A stretch of DNA of 21,778 bases from a virus, in IMG/VR virus record IMGVR_UViG_3300025687_000378, positions 1 through 21,778 of that record, one strand, 5' to 3'. Below, in pieces: positions 1-4,953 of the stretch. The first letter of the stretch is position 1. Every line of letters begins with the position of its first letter. The notes beneath the pieces were generated by a model that saw only the letters and a program-made list of their open reading frames with translations, was not told the origin of the DNA and searched no databases. A program made the translations under genes and the position numbers.

Positions 1-632
1 GGTATCGCTGTGTCATCGCCGAGCAGTGTATTGAACTGCTCCAGCGACATTGGCTTAACGAGGTAGTCACCAATAATCTCAACGGGTACTGGTGTGCCAC
101 GCTTATGGTTGTGCGTACCCGGAACACGTAGTACACGCGCAGGATCTGCAGGAATAGCAGGGTCAGACCCACGTAGATTATGCCTCTCCGTGAGTGCCTT
201 AAATTTATATGCTACTGGCTGCCATTCCGCACGAGATACTGGCTCAGTCAAATGCCAATACGCATGAATACCGTAACCGGAGTTGACGGTCGTTGGTTTC
301 GGCAGATTAAGTTCTTTACAGAAGCGGCGTAAGTCAACTAACGCCTCGCTCTGGTTGGCGTACTCCTTGGATGGTCCACAGTCTAAGTCAAGGAAAAATG
401 CCCTGAGTTCTTTTACATTGTCGGCTCTGCGACTGTCGTCAGTATTAAAGCGTGCCAGTGCAAAGAATGCGTTTCGTCCTTCGTTATCAAACTTGTGTGC
501 CGTTTGTATTGCGTCTTCTAAGGTTTCAAAGAATTCTTGTTTTACATACCCTTCGTGGCTTATGCCTGTGATGCAAACATATCCTTCGTTCCCTAGTGTC
601 AGCCGCAGAAATTCGTTCGTTGTAATTGTCAT
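1..632 (-). CDS. DNA primase, archaeo-eukaryotic primase (AEP) type, N-terminal part (cut by left edge)
   Basis: The first 210 residues of a leftward gene are visible; the 3' end lies beyond position 1. Seen: FFLDLDCG near residue 83 (the hhhDhD metal-binding motif of AEP/PrimPol folds), SGYGIHAYW near residue 123 (the sxH nucleotide-binding motif) and DPARVLRVPGTHNHK near residue 175. This order is typical of phage and plasmid replicative primases of the AEP superfamily, which make primers and are often fused to an SF3 helicase; the fused part, if any, is out of view. The ATG at 632 is used because the protein begins in good register from there, although its Shine-Dalgarno is weak. It follows a strong terminator (663-699), so it may depend on readthrough or on an unseen promoter. 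The family assignment is from motifs only. Confidence 0.85.
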   Translation of the reverse strand, partial: MTITTNEFLRLTLGNEGYVCITGISHEGYVKQEFFETLEDAIQTAHKFDNEGRNAFFALARFNTDDSRRADNVKELRAFFLDLDCGPSKEYANQSEALVDLRRFCKELNLPKPTTVNSGYGIHAYWHLTEPVSRAEWQPVAYKFKALTERHNLRGSDPAIPADPARVLRVPGTHNHKRGTPVPVEIIGDYLVKPMSLEQFNTLLGDDTAI

Positions 633-662
633 AGCTGCACTTCTAGTAATGGAGACTAGGGG

Positions 663-699
663 AAAAAGGGGGCTGGGTCGTGTTACCGACGCCAGCCCC
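663..699 (-). terminator. Rho-independent terminator after the SSB-like gene
   Basis: Reading leftward, GGGGCTGG pairs with CCAGCCCC. The stem is extended by an inner CGTCG/CGAC pairing with one bulge, closes on a GTAACA loop, and is followed by C-TTTTT. It lies 10 nt after the stop codon of the leftward gene ending at 710. Confidence 0.85.
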
Positions 700-709
700 A
701 ACGACACAA

Positions 710-1609
710 TTAGTCGTCCCAGTCTTCCAATACAGAAGAGAGTTCAGCCTTTTCCTCTACGGGTACTGCGGATTTCTTAACAACCTTCTTAGGCTCTTCG
801 ATTTCCTCAGCCTCTTCCAGAACCACCGTCTGCTTAGCTGGTGTTGCGAGAGATTCCGCAAACAACTCAGGCTGCTTCTCGGTGTCCGGTTGGTAGACGG
901 AAAGAGTAACAACACGCTGTGCCTCTTCGCTACCCCTTACCTGCATAACAGTCTTTAATTCAGCTTCTTCTAATGCACGAATAGGCTTGAATATCAGGCG
1001 TGGGGTTGCACTGTTTGGATCAAAGCTAATAGCGGTGATGACCGCCGCTGCTGGGGTGTTGTGCGCCTTCAGGTAACGTGCATAGCCCTGCAGTCCCATA
1101 CCACTCTTGTCATCCTTAAATACGCTCTGCCCCGGAAGATCAATTTGGTACAACTCACCCTTGGCAATACGGCCTTCCGGAATTACTGCGATCTTCTGGC
1201 GACGCTTACATGCTGCGGAACCACCACTACCATCAGAACCTTTGATGTTCTGCGGGCAGTCCATACAACGCTCGGCCTGACGATTTTCTGCAGGTACGTC
1301 AGCATCTGGCATTCCAGAGTTTGTGTCCGATGACCAGCAGGTTGGGGCGACTTTCTTGTCTGCCGAATAGGCTTCAGCGTAGAACATCCGGTAAATTGGT
1401 GCTGCCTGCGCGATCACTACGTTGATGGAGGAACCATCGAACGCATCGCCTTCCTTACCGTTGATTACTGGACGGAACCGATTGCCACGGATGCTAATGC
1501 GGCGGCTAGTAGCCCCACTTGATACGGTCTCAGTCAGGTCGCCCTTGCTGAGTTCGGCCAACATTGCACTGTTCTGGCCTTCAAACAATGTCATTTCGCT
1601 CATTTTCAT
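710..1609 (-). CDS. Putative single-stranded DNA-binding protein with Cys cluster and acidic tail
   Basis: 299 residues. Seen: a central cluster of cysteines (TCWSSD, CMDCPQN, ACKRRQK, about residues 90-136) that could bind zinc; a stretch of regular, probably beta-rich sequence; then a charged linker and a very acidic C-terminus ending LSSVLEDWDD. Acidic tips with an aromatic residue are typical of phage and bacterial SSBs, where they recruit polymerase and nucleases. This Cys-containing type is common beside phage replication genes. The start at 1609 has AAGGAG six bases upstream. It follows an HTH gene and is closed by a terminator at 663-699. It belongs to the operon led by the promoter at 2319-2347. 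The SSB role is inferred from tail, Cys cluster and context, not from a recognised OB-fold motif. Confidence 0.55.
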   Translation of the reverse strand: MKMSEMTLFEGQNSAMLAELSKGDLTETVSSGATSRRISIRGNRFRPVINGKEGDAFDGSSINVVIAQAAPIYRMFYAEAYSADKKVAPTCWSSDTNSGMPDADVPAENRQAERCMDCPQNIKGSDGSGGSAACKRRQKIAVIPEGRIAKGELYQIDLPGQSVFKDDKSGMGLQGYARYLKAHNTPAAAVITAISFDPNSATPRLIFKPIRALEEAELKTVMQVRGSEEAQRVVTLSVYQPDTEKQPELFAESLATPAKQTVVLEEAEEIEEPKKVVKKSAVPVEEKAELSSVLEDWDD

Positions 1610-1614
1610 ACTCC

Positions 1615-1887
1615 TTAGAAGTCTTCGTCACTATTAAAATCAAATTCCATCTGCTCCATTTCTGGGGTTTCTTCGATGGATGTAGTCTGCTCTACGTCAC
1701 CTTCCTTACCTACGGTCGTTGCAGTCAATGCAGCGATCACGGCAGGGACGTCGAATCGGTATGTGTTCCCAATCTTGAGGTAGGTGTTCTTGGGGATGTA
1801 CCCCTTGCGCAGCCACGCTCTAACGGTTGAGACAGATACCGTCACCTTCTTTGCCAATTCTTCAATCGGCACCAGTGTGTCGGTCAT
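1615..1887 (-). CDS. Small MerR/excisionase-like helix-turn-helix protein
   Basis: 90 residues from the ATG at 1887 (a GTG at 1890 is also in frame). Seen: VPIEELAKKVTVSVSTVRAWLRKGYIP at residues 5-32, the recognition helices of the excisionase/MerR-like winged HTH family, followed by the usual hydrophobic wing (LKIGNTYRFD). The second half is acidic and ends EFDFNSDEDF, which resembles the acidic tip of an SSB. The start shares its A with the stop of the preceding gene (TGATG) and has AAGGAG six bases away, so translation is coupled. Lying inside the helicase/SSB operon, it may be a DNA-binding accessory or regulator of early genes. The DNA target is unknown. Confidence 0.75.
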   Translation of the reverse strand: MTDTLVPIEELAKKVTVSVSTVRAWLRKGYIPKNTYLKIGNTYRFDVPAVIAALTATTVGKEGDVEQTTSIEETPEMEQMEFDFNSDEDF

Positions 1888-2288
1888 CACTTTCTCCTTA
1901 CGGTTATTGCATACTCAGAATCCACATTTAGCCCCGGTGGAATCAGGTCGGGGTTTTCCTCCAGAAACTGCTTCATGTTGCTCTGGTTAATACGCTTGGC
2001 GTACAGATCAGGTACTTCATGCTCAAGAACAAATTTGTTGAATGAGTCCCAATCGTTAGTCCAGTAGTTGCTTTTAACCGTGCGGAAAAACAGTCCTTCG
2101 GACGTGCGAACACTCTCAACGTCATGCTCTTTGCAGTAGTCGAGAAGTTCACCCTTCACCAGTGCCATCTGGTCTTTCAGCTTGGCACGCTTTTCTTTGT
2201 ATTCGGCGTACAGTTCGGCGTCTTTAGCCGCCATCTTGAGGTAGACGCGGACAAGTTTGTCCACGCCAGTCTTGGCTTCATCAGTCAT
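1887..2288 (-). CDS. Conserved phage protein of unknown function
   Basis: 133 residues. The first half (about residues 10-50) is charged and helical with coiled-coil character (YAEYKEKRAKLKDQMALVK). The second half holds EGLFFRTVKSNYW and NQSNMKQFLEENPDLIPPG before a short strand-like end (EYAITVRRK). A long amphipathic helix followed by a compact domain recalls host-nuclease inhibitors of the Gam type, but no diagnostic residue supports that, so no function is given. The start at 2288 has AAGGAG. It is the first gene after the promoter at 2319-2347 and is translationally coupled to the HTH gene (TGATG). Conserved-looking and expressed with the SSB-like gene, it probably serves replication or recombination. 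Confidence 0.8.
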   Translation of the reverse strand: MTDEAKTGVDKLVRVYLKMAAKDAELYAEYKEKRAKLKDQMALVKGELLDYCKEHDVESVRTSEGLFFRTVKSNYWTNDWDSFNKFVLEHEVPDLYAKRINQSNMKQFLEENPDLIPPGLNVDSEYAITVRRK

Positions 2289-2318
2289 TTCGTTCTCCTT
2301 TTATTTATCGGAGGTTGT

Positions 2319-2347
2319 ATTATAGTGGCACTTAGTGCCTTACGCAA
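2319..2347 (-). promoter_or_regulatory. Sigma-70-type promoter with palindromic operator in the spacer
   Basis: Leftward: TTGCGT (2342-2347), 17-nt spacer, TATAAT (2319-2324). The spacer contains the perfect 13-bp palindrome GGCACTAAGTGCC (2327-2339), placed where a repressor would block polymerase. The -35 overlaps the helicase stop codon. It would drive the genes at 2288, 1887 and 1609. Confidence 0.65.
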
Positions 2348-3878
2348 GTAGTTCAGTGTAAAGATCGACAATCTTTGTGTGAACGTCCTTTTTATTATCT
2401 AACATGTTGTAAATGTGTCTTTCAACGCCAGATCCTTGTAGCTGTACGACAGTTGAAGGATGGCGCTGCCCCGAACGATGGACACGCGCATTGGCCTGTT
2501 CATACGTCTCTAATGATGAGGTCGGCCCCCACCACACCACGGTGTTCGCAGCGGTCAGAGTTACCCCGTGCGCTGCTGACTGAGGCTGGATCACCAGCAC
2601 TCGTGGATCATGCTGCTCCTGAAACCGCTTGAAGATGTCCGTACGGTCAGTCGCCTTTACGTCACCTCGGATGATTTCAGTAGTGATTCCGTCCGAACGT
2701 AACTTATCCGTCAGGATGTCGATCACGTGCTTGAACGGTACGAAGACCAGAACCTTCTGGCTACTCTCATCAATAACTTCTTTCAATGCGGCATAACGAT
2801 GCTTGATGTCGAATTCCAGTGTCTGGCCGGAATCGGAGTACACCGCACCGCAGGAAATCTGCAGTAGCTTGTTCATGTTCACCGCCGCATTTGCCGCCGT
2901 GATTTCCTCGCCCGATGCCTGCATCAGCATTTGGCTCTTGAGGATGTTGTAGTACTTCTCCTGCTGCTTGGTCATGGCCGCTGTACGCTTAACGTAGGTC
3001 ATTTCTGGCAGGTCGAGGCATTCGTCCTTGGTGTAGCGGATGGCTGGCTGGAGCGCCCTGAACACGACGTCCGTGGCTTCCGGCTTGGGACGCCATTTGA
3101 ATTGCGTCACCTTGTACATCACCATGTCGCGGAACGACGAGAAGAACTGAGGCACGGCACGGGGATTGACAAGTTTTGCCAGCCCGTAGGCGTCCAACGG
3201 GGACTGCGCTGCTGGGGTGCCGGTCAGCATCCACAGCCATGTGTCAGGAGTTATCAGGGAATTTAGGGTCTTCCAGCGTTTGGTCTGGGCGTTCTTGTAG
3301 GCATTCGCCTCGTCCACCACGATCAGGTCAAATCGGCCTTGTGCGATCTCGTCAGCCACGATCTCCACACCATCGTAGTTGATGATGACAAATTCAGAGG
3401 TACCACGAATGACCGCCCTGCGCTTGTCCTTGGCCCCGTGGGCTACGTCCACCGTGCGGTGCATTGCGAATTTGAACAGGTCGGCCCGCCATGCGGAATC
3501 CATGATGGACAGGGGGCAAATCACCAGCACGCGGCGGATTCGGCGTGCCTTCATCAGGTAGTCCGCTGCCCAAATCACTGAGCCTGTTTTACCTGTACCC
3601 TGCTCGTTCAGGCACAGGGCTTTGCGGTTCATGGTCAGGAACGCAGCCGTAATCTTTTGGTGGTCGAATGGTTTGTACTGTCCCGGCCAGTCGTACTGCC
3701 CCAGAATCGGCGACGGTACGTTTTTAATCTTTAGGTTGCGCAGCACCTGCGCTTCATCCAGTCCCCAATTAACAAGTACTTTGTTATTGTCCAGTTCCTT
3801 GCTCTTCGGTATCACCGTGGTCACCTTGTTCGGGTTCCGCAGGGTCAGTAAAAGAGCCTTGTTCTCTACGATTTCCAT
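2340..3878 (-). CDS. SNF2-like superfamily 2 DNA helicase
   Basis: 512 residues. Motifs seen in order: FDHQK near residue 71 (Q-like), NEQGTGKT at 91-98 (Walker A), VLVICPLSIMDSAW (Ia region), VVDEANAYKN at 187-196 (DEAN, Walker B), LTGTPAAQ at 218-225 (III), VLVFVPFKHV opening the second RecA lobe, then GVTLTAANTVVWWGP and QANARVHRSGQ (V and VI). This is the SWI2/SNF2-like group common in phages. It uses ATP to move along double-stranded DNA and is thought to help fork remodelling or recombination. The length fits a compact phage version without extra domains. The start at 3878 has GGAGA. It follows the HNH-like gene after a 117-nt gap that may carry its own promoter. Confidence 0.93.
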   Translation of the reverse strand: MEIVENKALLLTLRNPNKVTTVIPKSKELDNNKVLVNWGLDEAQVLRNLKIKNVPSPILGQYDWPGQYKPFDHQKITAAFLTMNRKALCLNEQGTGKTGSVIWAADYLMKARRIRRVLVICPLSIMDSAWRADLFKFAMHRTVDVAHGAKDKRRAVIRGTSEFVIINYDGVEIVADEIAQGRFDLIVVDEANAYKNAQTKRWKTLNSLITPDTWLWMLTGTPAAQSPLDAYGLAKLVNPRAVPQFFSSFRDMVMYKVTQFKWRPKPEATDVVFRALQPAIRYTKDECLDLPEMTYVKRTAAMTKQQEKYYNILKSQMLMQASGEEITAANAAVNMNKLLQISCGAVYSDSGQTLEFDIKHRYAALKEVIDESSQKVLVFVPFKHVIDILTDKLRSDGITTEIIRGDVKATDRTDIFKRFQEQHDPRVLVIQPQSAAHGVTLTAANTVVWWGPTSSLETYEQANARVHRSGQRHPSTVVQLQGSGVERHIYNMLDNKKDVHTKIVDLYTELLA

Positions 3879-3892
3879 TCGTTCTCCAATGA

Positions 3893-3919
3893 GTTATAGA
3901 CCGAAAGCGGTCTTCGCAA
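3893..3919 (-). promoter_or_regulatory. Possible promoter with inverted repeat before the helicase gene
   Basis: Leftward: TTGCGA (3914-3919), 15-nt spacer, TATAAC (3893-3898). The inverted repeat GACCG-CTTT-CGGTC (3899-3912) fills the spacer and abuts the -10. The layout copies the promoter at 2319-2347, but the 15-nt spacer is short, so activity is uncertain. Confidence 0.35.
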
Positions 3920-3934
3920 TCGGTCACTTATATC

Positions 3935-3988
3935 GGCACCCTTATTGTGGGTACCGTTTGAATCTAGCGGACGCGCACAGGGCGCGTC
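3935..3988. repeat. Two inverted repeats in the gap before the helicase gene
   Basis: GGCACCC (3935-3941) faces GGGTACC (3949-3955) with one mismatch. GACGCGC (3970-3976) faces GCGCGTC (3982-3988) across a 5-nt loop. The second lies 7 nt after the stop at 3996. It has no T-run on the leftward strand, so it is more likely a processing or attenuating hairpin than a full terminator. Confidence 0.45.
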
Positions 3989-3995
3989 AACCCCT

Positions 3996-4286
3996 TTATT
4001 TCTTTTTCTTCGGGGGCTTGCTCATCGCACCGCCTGCGGCACGATTTTTCTTCTGGCTTTGTACGGTGTATCCGTCTTTGTTACTGCCACCACGAGACAA
4101 CGGCTTCTTGTGGGCGATGTCTTTACCTTCCCGCTTGTCGGCCTTACCGTTACCGTTTGCGTCTTTACCCGTCTTGTCTACGGCTCGGCGGGCACGCTGG
4201 CGCTCCATCCGATCACCGTGCTCACCACGGGCTTTCTGCTGCTGGTATTCCTTCTTGTAAGGGCGTGGCTTGTTCTTATAAGGCAT
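3996..4286 (-). CDS. Small, very basic HNH-like protein
   Basis: 96 residues, rich in Lys and Arg. Seen: GKDIAHKKPLSRGGSNKDGY at about residues 54-73, then VQSQKKNRAAGG. This matches the core of HNH-type nucleases (DH..PLs.GG...N....s..NR), but the first catalytic position reads AH instead of DH and no zinc-binding CxxC pairs are present. It may be a degenerate HNH used as a DNA-binding protein, or a small nuclease of divergent type. The start at 4286 has GGGAGA and overlaps the end of the Cas4-like nuclease gene by 11 nt, so it is in the replication operon. The C-terminus ends in PPKKKK. Function uncertain. Confidence 0.7.
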   Translation of the reverse strand: MPYKNKPRPYKKEYQQQKARGEHGDRMERQRARRAVDKTGKDANGNGKADKREGKDIAHKKPLSRGGSNKDGYTVQSQKKNRAAGGAMSKPPKKKK

Positions 4287-4953
4287 ATCCGTTTCTCCCG
4301 TTGTGTGGGCACTCCATCACAACGCAGTGGGCTTTACACAATCCAGACGTACGGGGGTTCCAAACATCCTGCTCATACGCCGATTTAAGCCGATTGTAAT
4401 CGGTCAGCCATTTTTCCCATAGCCTCGGCTCGTCGTCCTTGCTGTACTCCGCCTTGACAAAATCCTGCGAGATTACGAACGCCAGCCCTGCTTTCACGTG
4501 GGTCACCTGCGGGAAGTGTTTGAAGGTGGCAAGTGCCATCAACTCAAGCTGCCCTCGGTCGGCGTACTTGGCCGATTTCCCAGTCTTGTAATCAATAACT
4601 TTCGCCTTGTCCCCGTTCAGAATCAGCAGGTCGACAATACCCCGCCACCACACATCAGGGGATTTGAATCCGCACGGCTCCAGATTCTCGGTCAACCCTA
4701 ACTCGTACTCACACAGCTTCTCCCCCTCCATCGCATTAAGTTTTTCTAATGCGGTTTGGGCGAACTTGAACTGCGGTGGAATCGGCGTGCCGTCCCGTAC
4801 GTACTCCTCGGCAGCCTTGTGGAAAGCCGTGCCATAGAGCATGGCTTCGGTCTCCTTCTCTCTGTAGTCCCGTGCTACTTTCAGGTGGTAGTACTTCTTC
4901 GGGCACTGCTCAAAGGTCTTAATGCTACTGAACGACCACGCTGGGATTTTCAT
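4276..4953 (-). CDS. Cas4/RecB-like PD-(D/E)XK exonuclease with predicted iron-sulfur cluster
   Basis: 225 residues. Seen: SFSSIKTFEQCPKKYYHLKV at residues 8-27 (first cluster cysteine), GTAFHKAAEEY near 42 (catalytic His), RGIVDLLIL near 104 (Asp), VIDYKTGK near 118 (DxK), QLELMAL near 135, and GLCKAHCVVMECPHNGR near the end (three more cysteines). This is the complete plan of Cas4/AddB-type nucleases: four cysteines clamping a 4Fe-4S cluster around a RecB nuclease core. The phage form probably processes DNA ends in replication or recombination. There is no CRISPR context, so a role in spacer acquisition is not indicated. The start overlaps the polymerase stop (ATGA), showing translational coupling. 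Confidence 0.88.
   Translation of the reverse strand: MKIPAWSFSSIKTFEQCPKKYYHLKVARDYREKETEAMLYGTAFHKAAEEYVRDGTPIPPQFKFAQTALEKLNAMEGEKLCEYELGLTENLEPCGFKSPDVWWRGIVDLLILNGDKAKVIDYKTGKSAKYADRGQLELMALATFKHFPQVTHVKAGLAFVISQDFVKAEYSKDDEPRLWEKWLTDYNRLKSAYEQDVWNPRTSGLCKAHCVVMECPHNGRNGYAL

Noticed and set aside
283-780. A rightward open frame at the left end
   Set aside because: The opposite strand encodes a clear AEP primase with conserved motifs, and this frame also runs across a terminator.
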